From positions 21,942-85,941 of the forward strand of contig CAZBHH010000011.1 of the NCBI GenBank assembly GCA_964492065.1: a DNA stretch of 64,000 nt, given 5' to 3'. Origin of the DNA: JADKAC01 sp964492065. Lineage in GTDB: Bacteria > Bacteroidota > Bacteroidia > Chitinophagales > BACL12. The translations under genes were made by a program, and so were the position numbers. Positions 26,815 to 34,825 of the stretch are shown here, one piece after another (the first letter of the stretch is position 1; every line of letters begins with the position of its first letter). A model generated the notes under the pieces. It was given only the letters and a program-made list of their open reading frames with translations. It was not told the DNA's origin and searched no databases.

Positions 26815-28155
26815 ATGAAAATTACTACTAGACTACAAATTTTTACAACCTTTTTTGCAGTGATTTTACTGCTGGCCAGTTGTAAAAAGGAATCATCAGT
26901 CCTGGATCCGGATGGTGATTTTGTTGCGAAAAAGACATCTGAATACGATGCCAGAGTAGCACAGGCCTATACAGCTCAATTTTTAAAAATGATTAAAGAA
27001 ACACCCGGTTGGTCGCCTCCGGTTGCTGCCCGTGGTTTGGGTTATGTCGGACTGGCATTATACGAATCTACCCGTCCGGGAATTCCCGGCAGCCATTCCA
27101 TGGCCGGTCAGTTGAATGAATTGAACGCATTGCCCGAGATTGAGTCCAATGAAAAATACCATTGGGAATTGTGTGCAAGTGAGGCGATGTATCATATCAT
27201 TTTAGACATGATCCCCACCTGTACACCCGAAAATCTGGATTTGCTCACGGCTATCTACAACGATTTTGATGCGGAATTCTCCAGTTTGCCTACAGAAGTG
27301 TACGATAGGTCAGTTGCCTTTGGACAGGCAATTGCCGATGCGGTTTTTGAATATTCAAAAACAGACGGTGGACATGAATGCTATGCGACAAACTTCCCGG
27401 CTGATTATGTGCCGCCGGTAGGTGATGGTATGTGGGTGCCCACGCCTCCGGGATATTCTGCGGCATTGCAGCCCTATTGGGGTTCCGTTCGGCCTTTCCT
27501 CGCTGCGGATTTAACCGAAACAGTGGCTGTTCCGCCGTATGCCTACTCTACCTCTACTTCTTCAAAAATGTATGAGTCCGCATTGGAAATATACAATTAT
27601 GTGAAATACACCACTCCGGAACAAACCGCTATTGCGCTTTTTTGGGCTGATGATGGCGGCACTGTAACGCCTCCGGGACATGCCGTATCCATTTTAAAGC
27701 AGGTTATCGATAAGGAGGGCAGTGATTTAGCTCTGGCATCTAAGGCTTATGCTCAGCTCGGTTTATCGTTAAACGATGCATTCATCGCATGTTGGAGTAA
27801 CAAATTTATCTATAGCCTGGTAAGGCCGGTTACTTATATTATCGACCATATCGATCCGACATTTACCACTATCGTAACTACGCCTCCATTCCCGGAATAC
27901 ACTTCCGGTCACTCACAAAATATGGGTGCGTTCTCTTATATATTGGAATCGATATTCGGACAGAATTACGCATTCACCGATGATACGCATGCAGGCGTGC
28001 ATCCTGCCAGAAGTTTCACCAGCTTTGATGCAGCCGCTAATGAAGCAGCCATTTCAAGAATGTACGGAGGTATTCATTACCGCCAGGCTTGTACCCAGGG
28101 TGTCAGAATGGGCCATATCGTTGGTAAGAATATTGCCGCTTTACAGTGGGATTAA
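26815..28155 (+). CDS. Vanadium-dependent haloperoxidase/PAP2-fold lipoprotein
   Basis: 446 residues with a lipoprotein signal (LLLASCKK, Cys23). The C-terminal half has the PAP2/haloperoxidase phosphate- or vanadate-binding set: SLVRPVTYI, PEYTSGHSQNMG and SRMYGGIHYRQACTQGVRMG. The first motif's Lys/Arg, the SGH His and the final Arg-His line up with the three motifs of vanadium chloroperoxidases. Whether it binds vanadate or acts as a phosphatase cannot be told. A near-consensus promoter (TTTG at 26761, TTCCTTTG at 26787-26794, 22 bp apart) lies upstream. It ends before a strong terminator. Confidence 0.85.
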   Translation: MKITTRLQIFTTFFAVILLLASCKKESSVLDPDGDFVAKKTSEYDARVAQAYTAQFLKMIKETPGWSPPVAARGLGYVGLALYESTRPGIPGSHSMAGQLNELNALPEIESNEKYHWELCASEAMYHIILDMIPTCTPENLDLLTAIYNDFDAEFSSLPTEVYDRSVAFGQAIADAVFEYSKTDGGHECYATNFPADYVPPVGDGMWVPTPPGYSAALQPYWGSVRPFLAADLTETVAVPPYAYSTSTSSKMYESALEIYNYVKYTTPEQTAIALFWADDGGTVTPPGHAVSILKQVIDKEGSDLALASKAYAQLGLSLNDAFIACWSNKFIYSLVRPVTYIIDHIDPTFTTIVTTPPFPEYTSGHSQNMGAFSYILESIFGQNYAFTDDTHAGVHPARSFTSFDAAANEAAISRMYGGIHYRQACTQGVRMGHIVGKNIAALQWD

Positions 28156-28181
28156 TAACACAATGATTTATAATTGTTAAT

Positions 28182-28218
28182 AAAACAGGCCGGTATTGCC
28201 GGTCTGTTTTGTTTTTTT
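28182..28218 (+). terminator. Intrinsic terminator after the haloperoxidase-like gene
   Basis: A 12-bp stem, AAAACAGGCCGG with CCGGTCTGTTTT (one G-U pair) around TATTG, followed by G and seven T (28212-28218). The next gene starts 9 bp further on, so its promoter must overlap this hairpin or it depends on read-through. Confidence 0.85.
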
Positions 28219-28226
28219 GCAGATAT

Positions 28227-28937
28227 ATGAAACACTTTCGATTTTTTATTTTTTCCCTTGTAGTTGCTGGCTTGGTAGCATGCAATAAAACGCCCGCATC
28301 CCAAATGCCCATGGCAACAAAACATATTTCTTTAAAAAACAGTCTGGATTCGGTGAGTTATGCGCTGGGGGTGAATGTGGCACGCACCCTAAACGGGCAG
28401 GGGTTTGACACGTTGAATTACGAAGCCTTTAATACGGCTATTGCCGCTTCACTTAACGCCGATTCCCTGTTGTTGGATCAAACGCATAGTTTGCGCTATA
28501 TCAATACCTATTTACAAGGGATGACAACGGCTCTCCTGGCCAATAACCTGGAAATTGCAACGCATTTCCTCGATAGCGTTTCAAGGCTTAAAGATGTAAA
28601 GAAAATTGCCGATGGCGTTTTTTTGCGCATAATTAAGCAAGGCGCCGGCGATCCGCCTGGCATGAATGATGAAGTAGTTTTTAATTATCTCGGACAATTA
28701 CCCGACGGCCGGGAATTCGACAACGCATTCGAACGAGGTGTTCCTGCTGTTTCTACAGTGGACGCACTCATAACCGGATGGCAGGATGTGCTCACACATC
28801 TGGCTCCCGGTTCAGTGGCCGAAGTATGGTTGCATCCCGACAAAGGATATGGCACCCATGGTGCATATAATGGCATTATTCCGGGAAATGCAGCGCTGTA
28901 CTTTAAGCTCGAATTGGTCGAGGTACACAAAAAATAA
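28227..28937 (+). CDS. FKBP-type peptidyl-prolyl isomerase lipoprotein
   Basis: 236 residues from the ATG at 28227; the upstream in-frame extension (6 residues) lies inside the terminator and is rejected. The signal ends in LVAC (Cys19), so it is a lipoprotein. Residues about 37-115 are the helical FKBP_N dimerisation region (SVSYALGVNVARTLNGQGFD), and 120-235 the FKBP catalytic domain (DEVVFNYLGQLPDGREFDNAF, GWQDVLTHLAPGSVAEVWLHP, YFKLELVEV). It speeds proline isomerisation in envelope proteins. Some active-site aromatic residues are changed (ITGWQDVLTH for VIPGWTEAL). Confidence 0.88.
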   Translation: MKHFRFFIFSLVVAGLVACNKTPASQMPMATKHISLKNSLDSVSYALGVNVARTLNGQGFDTLNYEAFNTAIAASLNADSLLLDQTHSLRYINTYLQGMTTALLANNLEIATHFLDSVSRLKDVKKIADGVFLRIIKQGAGDPPGMNDEVVFNYLGQLPDGREFDNAFERGVPAVSTVDALITGWQDVLTHLAPGSVAEVWLHPDKGYGTHGAYNGIIPGNAALYFKLELVEVHKK

Positions 28938-28960
28938 TATTGGCATTTCTGCCGTGTAAT

Positions 28961-28976
28961 TAATTGAATTCAATTA
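28961..28976. promoter_or_regulatory. Perfect 16-bp palindrome upstream of peptidase E
   Basis: TAATTGAATTCAATTA reads the same on both strands. It lies 40 bp before the pepE start in the gap after the FKBP gene, where an operator could be. No regulator is encoded next to it. Confidence 0.4.
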
Positions 28977-29015
28977 TATTAGGCCGTTTTCAAAGTAAAT
29001 GGTTTAACTCTTTGT

Positions 29016-29720
29016 ATGAAATTAATTATTGCGAGCACTTCTACGATATTCGGCCAGGGGTATTTGGAATACCTGAAGCCTGTTTTAACTGAGACTTACG
29101 GCGCATATAGCGATATTTTATTTATCCCCTATGCGAGGCCTTCGGGAATATCCCACGATACCTATACTGAAAAAGCCTCGGCATTTTTTACCTCTATGGG
29201 AAAAAACCTGGTTGGCCTGCATACCTTCAGCGACCCGGTGCAGGCAATCCACAATGCCGATGCCATCTTTACAGGCGGAGGCAATACTTTTTTACTGTTG
29301 CAACAATTGTATGCGCATAATTTGATAGAGCCATTGCGAGCTGTATTAAAATCCGGTGTACCGTATTTGGGGACAAGTGCGGGAAGTAATATAACCGGGC
29401 TCACTATCGGCACAACGAACGATATGCCCATTGTATATCCGCCTTCCTTTGATGCACTTCAGTTAGTGCCGTTTAATATTAACCCCCATTATCAGGATCC
29501 CGTGGATGGCAGTACCCACATGGGCGAGACAAGGGAAACCCGGATTGGTGAATTTTTGCAATTCAACTCTCAACCCGTTATTGGATTGCGGGAGGGCAGT
29601 TGGATCTACCTGGATGGCGGAAAGGCAGAATTGCAGGGTACATTACCTGCAAGATTGTTTAAGCAAAATCAAAAACCGGTAGAGTTGGAAGCCGGCTCGG
29701 ATCTGAGTTTCCTGTTGTAG
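29016..29720 (+). CDS. pepE: Peptidase E (alpha-aspartyl dipeptidase)
   Basis: 234 residues, family S51. It hydrolyses dipeptides with N-terminal Asp in the cytoplasm. The nucleophile motif is GTSAGSN (Ser near 122), with FTGGGNTFLLLQQL before it and INPHYQDP (His near 157) after it, as in the E. coli enzyme. No signal peptide. It is convergent with proS, only 4 bp between the stops. Confidence 0.93.
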   Translation: MKLIIASTSTIFGQGYLEYLKPVLTETYGAYSDILFIPYARPSGISHDTYTEKASAFFTSMGKNLVGLHTFSDPVQAIHNADAIFTGGGNTFLLLQQLYAHNLIEPLRAVLKSGVPYLGTSAGSNITGLTIGTTNDMPIVYPPSFDALQLVPFNINPHYQDPVDGSTHMGETRETRIGEFLQFNSQPVIGLREGSWIYLDGGKAELQGTLPARLFKQNQKPVELEAGSDLSFLL

Positions 29721-29724
29721 GCAA

Positions 29725-31203
29725 TCAATAGGCCTTGGCAAATAATACCCTTTGAGTACTGGGTTTGCCGGAATACACGCAAGCGCCTGTTTCCTGTACC
29801 GCATCGAGTGGGATACAGCGTATCGTCGCTTTTGTTTCCGATTTTATTTTTTCTTCTGTCTCTGCAGTGCCGTCCCAATGTGCCAATACAAATCCGCCCC
29901 GGTTTTCAATGCAATCTTTAAAGACTTCCCAATTGTCGGCCCTGTGCAGGTTTGCATTGCGGAACTGCACAGCTTTTGCATATATATTGGATTGAATTTC
30001 TCTCAGTAATGCACTGACCTGTCCGGCGATATCTTTCCTTTGCCAAAGCATTTTTTCTTTGGTATCCCGACGGGCTACTTCAACGGTGCCGTTTTCGATA
30101 TCCCGCATTCCGATAGCCATTCGAACGGGTACACCCTTTAATTCGTATTCGGCATATTTCCAGCCCGGTTTTGCCTGGTCGCTATCGTCAAATTTTACGG
30201 TGATTTGCGCCTGTTTTAATTCTGCGGTTATTTCGGCTGCCTTTTCCGCAATTGTGGCCAGTTGCTCTTTGTTCTTATAAATCGGGATAATTACCACGTG
30301 TAAGGGGGCCAGTTTTGGCGGCAGAATGAGTCCGTTGTCATCGCTGTGTGCCATAATCAATGCACCCATCATGCGGGTGGACACGCCCCAGCTCGTCGCC
30401 CAGGCGTATTCCTGTTTTCCCTCACGGTTCAGGAACTTTACATCGAAAGCCTTTGCGAAATTCTGACCTAAAAAGTGGGAAGTGCCCATTTGTAATGCCT
30501 TGCCGTCCTGCATCAGCGCCTCTACGCAATAGGTGTCCACGGCGCCCGCAAACCGCTCATTTGGCGTCTTCACGCCCTTGATAACGGGGATAGCCATATA
30601 CTGTTCCATAAAATCGGCATACACATCCAGCATCTGCAGGGTTTCAGCCTGCGCTTCCTCGGCAGTGGCGTGTGCCGTATGGCCCTCCTGCCAGTGAAAT
30701 TCGGAAGTGCGCAGAAACAACCGGGTGCGCATTTCCCAACGCATTACATTTGCCCATTGATTGATTAATATCGGTAAGTCCCGGTAGCTCTGTATCCAGT
30801 TTTTATAACTATTCCAAATGATGGTCTCCGACGTCGGCCTGATAATCAATTCCTCTTCCAGTTTCGATTCGGGATCTACCATCAGCTTGCCCTTCGCCGA
30901 AGGGTCGGTTTTTAACCGGTAATGCGTCACTACGGCGCATTCTTTGGCAAAACCCTCGGCATGTCCTTCCTCCTGTTCTAAAAATCCCTTCGGGATTAAC
31001 AGGGGAAAACTCGCATTGACATGGCCGGTCTCCTTAAATTTCTTGTCGAGAATACTTTTAATTTCCTCCCAAATGGCCCATCCATAAGGTTTTATCACCA
31101 TGCTGCCCCGCACTACGCCGTATTCCGCCAGCCCGCTTTGCAGCACTAAATCGTTGTACCATTGAGAATAATCATCCGCCCGGCTTGTAATCTTTTCAGA
31201 CAT
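29725..31203 (-). CDS. proS: Prolyl-tRNA synthetase, archaeal/eukaryote-like short type
   Basis: 492 residues. Class II motifs are visible: motif 1 in YGWAIWEEIKSILDKKFKETGH, motif 2 in RTRLFLRTSEFHWQEGHTAHA, and motif 3 in ATSWGVSTRMMGALIMAHSDD (each given in part; the core residues are RTSEFHWQEGH and GVSTRMMGALIMAHSDD). The bacterial-type editing insert is missing and the protein is short, with an extra C-terminal domain ending in KAY: this is the ProRS type usual in Bacteroidota, so it is not a sign of recent transfer. Confidence 0.97.
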   Translation of the reverse strand: MSEKITSRADDYSQWYNDLVLQSGLAEYGVVRGSMVIKPYGWAIWEEIKSILDKKFKETGHVNASFPLLIPKGFLEQEEGHAEGFAKECAVVTHYRLKTDPSAKGKLMVDPESKLEEELIIRPTSETIIWNSYKNWIQSYRDLPILINQWANVMRWEMRTRLFLRTSEFHWQEGHTAHATAEEAQAETLQMLDVYADFMEQYMAIPVIKGVKTPNERFAGAVDTYCVEALMQDGKALQMGTSHFLGQNFAKAFDVKFLNREGKQEYAWATSWGVSTRMMGALIMAHSDDNGLILPPKLAPLHVVIIPIYKNKEQLATIAEKAAEITAELKQAQITVKFDDSDQAKPGWKYAEYELKGVPVRMAIGMRDIENGTVEVARRDTKEKMLWQRKDIAGQVSALLREIQSNIYAKAVQFRNANLHRADNWEVFKDCIENRGGFVLAHWDGTAETEEKIKSETKATIRCIPLDAVQETGACVYSGKPSTQRVLFAKAY

Positions 31204-31242
31204 TGCTTAAATTTGGTATGGTGTTTGAATTTTAATAAGCGG

Positions 31243-31250
31243 CAAAATTA
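31243..31250 (-). promoter_or_regulatory. -7 promoter element TAATTTTG for proS
   Basis: Exact TAnnTTTG match on the minus strand, 39 bp before the proS ATG; no clear -33 partner. Confidence 0.45.
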
Positions 31251-31287
31251 ATAAAGCTTAGAGTAGCACGTTAAAATTTAAAAACAA

Positions 31288-32751
31288 ATGAAAATGAGAC
31301 ATACATATTTACTCCGGTCCGTTCTCTTAACAGGAGCTTGCCTTGTCATCGGCGGGTTGAGCGCCCAGGTATACGATGATATTTATTATACCCCGGGTAG
31401 TTCGCAAACAACAACTACCACAACAACGCAATCGCAAAGCGGCGATTCTGCACAGTATTCTACCGATAACGACGATTACCGTGTGTATTCGGACGATTAT
31501 AGCAGCGAAAAATATTACGATGAAGAGGGCAATTCCTACATCGTGAATAATTATTACTACGACGAATACGACGAAAGCTATATGAGTTCTATTCAGCGGT
31601 TTTATTCACCCTATTACGGATTCAGTTATTATGCACCCTGCTATTATCCATCATATTATTATCCGTATTATTACTACCCCTGGTACAGTGGGTTTAGTTT
31701 TTCCATAGGATTTAACTGGGGATGGGGCTATTCCGGCTGGGGCTATCCGCATTACGGTCACCACCATGGCTGGGGTGCATATTACGGTTACGGCTGGGGT
31801 TATCCCTATTACGGTTACGGCTGGGGTTATCCCTATGGCGGTTACGGCTATTACAACGGATACTATAACGGATACTATGACGGATACTATAACGGCTATT
31901 ATAACGGGTACTACGATGGCGCCTATGGCTATGGTTATGGCAACGGTTATTATTATGGGCCCAATCGCAATGGCTCAGCAAATACCGGTGGCGGCGACAG
32001 GACATATAACGGTTTAACCGGCGGCGGCTTATCAGACAAGTTAGCTGCTAATAAAGGCGATAACCAGGGTAATACTATCACCGTCGATCGCAATCACAAT
32101 GTATCAAAGAAAGATGCCCTGGACGTTTCAAAGCCCAATATCGATGTGAAGAAAGATGTAACTGTGAAGAGCGATGCAGTGGCAATGAGCAATAACAATT
32201 CAGTGAAAATCGTGAAGAGTTATACCAGCGATAAGTCGCATCAAAACGCAGGTACTTTAAACAACGGCATCAACAAGGGAAGTATCAGCAATAAGGCGGG
32301 TACGATAAACAGCGGCAACAAATCCATCAGCACAGATAAGCAGTCTAAACCGCAATATCAATATGCGCCGTCTGACGGTAATTCAAGTCAAAAACGCATT
32401 GACAACTCCAAGAAGTTTGATACGCCTAAGAACAACAACAATACGTATCAAAAACAGGAATTCAGTTATCCCGACAGGAGTAATGAGCGCATAGACAATA
32501 AGTATAGTACACCTCCGAATAAGACTTACCGCAATGAGACTGTACCGGAAAAATCGAATAACAATTGGTTTAACAACAGAAATAATCAGAGCAATTATAA
32601 CTCCGGCTGGAATAAGTCTCAGAATTCACAACCGAGCTACAAGAGCAGCACGCCCTCATCCTCACCCTATAAGGGAAACAGCGGAAGTTTTGGCGGCGGC
32701 AGCAATAGTAACTCGCGGTCCGGAAATTCGGGTAACATTCACAGGAGATAA
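31288..32751 (+). CDS. Secreted Tyr/Gly-rich repeat protein, function unknown
   Basis: 487 residues with a signal peptide (cut after LSAQ, about residue 27). Residues 30-110 are Tyr/Asp/Ser/Thr-rich. Residues about 112-230 are almost only Tyr, Gly, Pro, Trp and Asn, with tandem units such as GYYNGYYNGYYDG and YYGYGWGYP. The remaining 250 residues are polar (Asn, Ser, Lys, Gln) and low in hydrophobics, ending SGNSGNIHRR. No enzyme domain is present. Low complexity of this kind occurs in adhesive, amyloid-like or silk-like surface proteins. A FadL-like barrel gene starts 38 bp downstream on the same strand, so the two are probably one operon. Confidence 0.8.
   Translation: MKMRHTYLLRSVLLTGACLVIGGLSAQVYDDIYYTPGSSQTTTTTTTQSQSGDSAQYSTDNDDYRVYSDDYSSEKYYDEEGNSYIVNNYYYDEYDESYMSSIQRFYSPYYGFSYYAPCYYPSYYYPYYYYPWYSGFSFSIGFNWGWGYSGWGYPHYGHHHGWGAYYGYGWGYPYYGYGWGYPYGGYGYYNGYYNGYYDGYYNGYYNGYYDGAYGYGYGNGYYYGPNRNGSANTGGGDRTYNGLTGGGLSDKLAANKGDNQGNTITVDRNHNVSKKDALDVSKPNIDVKKDVTVKSDAVAMSNNNSVKIVKSYTSDKSHQNAGTLNNGINKGSISNKAGTINSGNKSISTDKQSKPQYQYAPSDGNSSQKRIDNSKKFDTPKNNNNTYQKQEFSYPDRSNERIDNKYSTPPNKTYRNETVPEKSNNNWFNNRNNQSNYNSGWNKSQNSQPSYKSSTPSSSPYKGNSGSFGGGSNSNSRSGNSGNIHRR
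31780..31920 (+). repeat. In-frame tandem repeats in the Tyr/Gly-rich gene
   Basis: A 27-bp unit coding YYGYGWGYP is present twice, head to tail, with identical bases (31780-31806 and 31807-31833). Six or so 12-bp units coding variants of YYNG/YYDG follow (about 31849-31920). All keep the frame, so copy number could change by slippage without breaking the protein. Confidence 0.85.
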
Positions 32752-32789
32752 TCCTGCGGGCAACTACTATTCACTTTAAATAAAACGTT

Positions 32790-34298
32790 ATGAAAAATTG
32801 GTATATCATTTATGCCTTACTTTTGGTATTGCCCGTTAATTTGTTGGCTCAAAGCGATGAAGATGCCTTGCGGTACTCAACAGTTGACTTCGGCGGTACT
32901 GCACGTTCATGGGGCTCAGCCAATGCGTATGGCGCTGTGGGCGGCGACTTCAGTACCCTGAGTATGAACCCGGCTGGATTGGGAATTTACCGCAGTTCCG
33001 AGATATTTTTCGGAATGGGCCTGGCTTATATTGACAACCGTTCGAATCTTTACGATACCTATTTGGACAGAGACCGGTATAATTTTCACGTGAGCGGTGC
33101 GGGTATGGTGTTGACAAATATGATTACCGGCAGGGAAAATGCCACCGACAAATGGGTGAGTACCAATTTTGCATTTGGGTATAACCGGTTGGCAAATTAT
33201 AATAGTGAAGTGAATTATTCCGGTTTTAACAGCTTCAATTCATTGCTGGACAGCTACACTTCGCAACTGAATGCGAATGGCGGGACAAATCCATCAGGTG
33301 TTTACGACAGCGATCCGTTTGGCGCCGGCCTCGCATGGGAAACCTATATGTTAAATCCCATACCCGGCGATACGACTCAATATAATTCCGTAATCGAAGG
33401 CGGAAATATTCAACAGGCAAAATACATTAAGACAACGGGGGGCTATGATGAATTGGTATTGTCTTTTGCAGGTAATTACGGCAATAAATTATATATCGGC
33501 GCCACACTCGGTATGCCCTTGGTAACTTACCACTATTCTTCTGTGTATTCGGAATCCGATGTAAATAATGTGCACAGCGATTTTAATGCGTTTGACCTGA
33601 TGAACAAAACCGATGCCTACGGTTTCGGCATCAATGGTAAATTCGGCTTCATCTACCGCATAAATAATTACGTCCGCATCGGCGGCGCTGTCCATACACC
33701 CACTTACCTGGATATGCACGAGAAATATTACAGCTCTATGAGCTCGCAATTGGATATTACCGGCTCTTACAGCTATGAGTCGCCTTTTGGTGAATATTAC
33801 TACGGGCTGACTACTCCCTGGAGATTAATGGGAAGCGCTGCGGTGACTGTGCAGAAATACGGTTTCCTCAGTTTCGATTATGAATTTGTCGATTACAGTG
33901 TTTCGCATTTTAAGTTTAACCGCATCGGATCGGTAAGTGATATCGCCTATGAAAATGAATTGAATAATGCGATCAATGTAAAATATACAGCCACCCATAA
34001 TTTCCGGCTGGGGGCTGAAGTGAGTATTGATAATTTTCGTTTAAGAGGAGGATATGCCATCCAGGCAACCCCGTTCAACAGCGATATCGCAACGGGCAAT
34101 GCCGATTACGCACGCAACACTTATACGGCAGGTATTGGAATTAAAGAGAGAAATTACTTTATCGATTTTGCGTATGTGAATACTTCCTCCACCGAATACG
34201 ATCAGCAGTATTACAGCGATGTGAACGGTGGTAACCAGGGCGCAACAATTGATAAGCGTTTCAGCAATTTCCTGATGAGTTTTGGTCTGAGATTTTAG
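32790..34298 (+). CDS. OmpP1/FadL/TodX-like outer-membrane protein
   Basis: 502 residues with a signal peptide (cut after LLAQ, residue 21). The N-terminus (SDEDALRYSTVDFGGTARSWG, ANAYGAVGGDFSTLSMNPAG) matches the plug region of Bacteroidota OmpP1/FadL-like proteins: NPAGL is the family mark. Many amphipathic strands follow and the protein ends in a Phe (NFLMSFGLRF). The family carries hydrophobic compounds across the outer membrane. It ends 22 bp before a strong terminator. Confidence 0.88.
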   Translation: MKNWYIIYALLLVLPVNLLAQSDEDALRYSTVDFGGTARSWGSANAYGAVGGDFSTLSMNPAGLGIYRSSEIFFGMGLAYIDNRSNLYDTYLDRDRYNFHVSGAGMVLTNMITGRENATDKWVSTNFAFGYNRLANYNSEVNYSGFNSFNSLLDSYTSQLNANGGTNPSGVYDSDPFGAGLAWETYMLNPIPGDTTQYNSVIEGGNIQQAKYIKTTGGYDELVLSFAGNYGNKLYIGATLGMPLVTYHYSSVYSESDVNNVHSDFNAFDLMNKTDAYGFGINGKFGFIYRINNYVRIGGAVHTPTYLDMHEKYYSSMSSQLDITGSYSYESPFGEYYYGLTTPWRLMGSAAVTVQKYGFLSFDYEFVDYSVSHFKFNRIGSVSDIAYENELNNAINVKYTATHNFRLGAEVSIDNFRLRGGYAIQATPFNSDIATGNADYARNTYTAGIGIKERNYFIDFAYVNTSSTEYDQQYYSDVNGGNQGATIDKRFSNFLMSFGLRF

Positions 34299-34320
34299 CA
34301 GCATGGGTACACAGACGAGG

Positions 34321-34351
34321 CGGCGCACATTGTTGCGCCGTTTTTTTTTTT
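34321..34351 (+). terminator. Intrinsic terminator after the FadL-like gene
   Basis: CGGCGCA (34321-34327) pairs perfectly with TGCGCCG (34334-34340), loop of 6 nt, followed by eleven T. Confidence 0.93.
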
Positions 34352-34787
34352 AGTAATTGACAGGGTAGGAGAAGTTTATCTGACATCCTTGACTGTTGAT
34401 GCATTTATTGAATTTGTGATTATATGAATACTGCCGGGAAGTCTAAGTTTTTATTGTATTGCCTCTTAGATTGGCCCTTAGGCTACACCTCACTTCCACG
34501 GGCAGTTATGCTGGTTTACTGCCGATTTAACGGTAAAGTTGAACATCTCTACCTTGTACCTCGCATTTAATTAGTCATATACCCATTGTTTTATTAAGTG
34601 ATCTTTTGTTCATTGTTTTAGGTAGCTGACAGCTTATTAAAATGGTCTATTTTTGATTTGGAATTTCAGCTGATTAGGAAGTTGCCCGCCTGGAGGGTGT
34701 GACCGATAGCGAAAGCAAGCAGAAAAGTCTTTATTTTTTATTTGTTAAATACTTGACAAAAAGTTTTAGCAGGTGCGATTATTATTC
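34352..34787. other. Non-coding region before the propeller gene
   Basis: No open frame of coding look on either strand, no tRNA-like arms and no known RNA element recognised. Composition becomes A/T-rich toward the downstream promoter. Confidence 0.5.
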
Positions 34788-34819
34788 CCGGTTTAATTAA
34801 ATTTGAATGAATAAACCGG
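34788..34819 (+). promoter_or_regulatory. -7 element TAAATTTG flanked by an inverted repeat
   Basis: TAAATTTG (34798-34805) matches TAnnTTTG. CCGGTTTA (34788-34795) and TAAACCGG (34812-34819) form a perfect 8-bp inverted repeat around it, the position expected of an operator that blocks RNA polymerase. The ATG follows at 34826. Confidence 0.5.
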
Positions 34820-34825
34820 TAGAAT

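Noticed and set aside
29725..31203. ProRS as a transferred archaeal gene
   Set aside because: The short archaeal/eukaryote-like ProRS is the usual form in Bacteroidota.
31712..32017. Arg/His- and Thr/Ile-rich frames on both strands over the Tyr/Gly repeat
   Set aside because: They repeat because the DNA beneath repeats; the signal peptide and the operon partner belong only to the 31288 frame.
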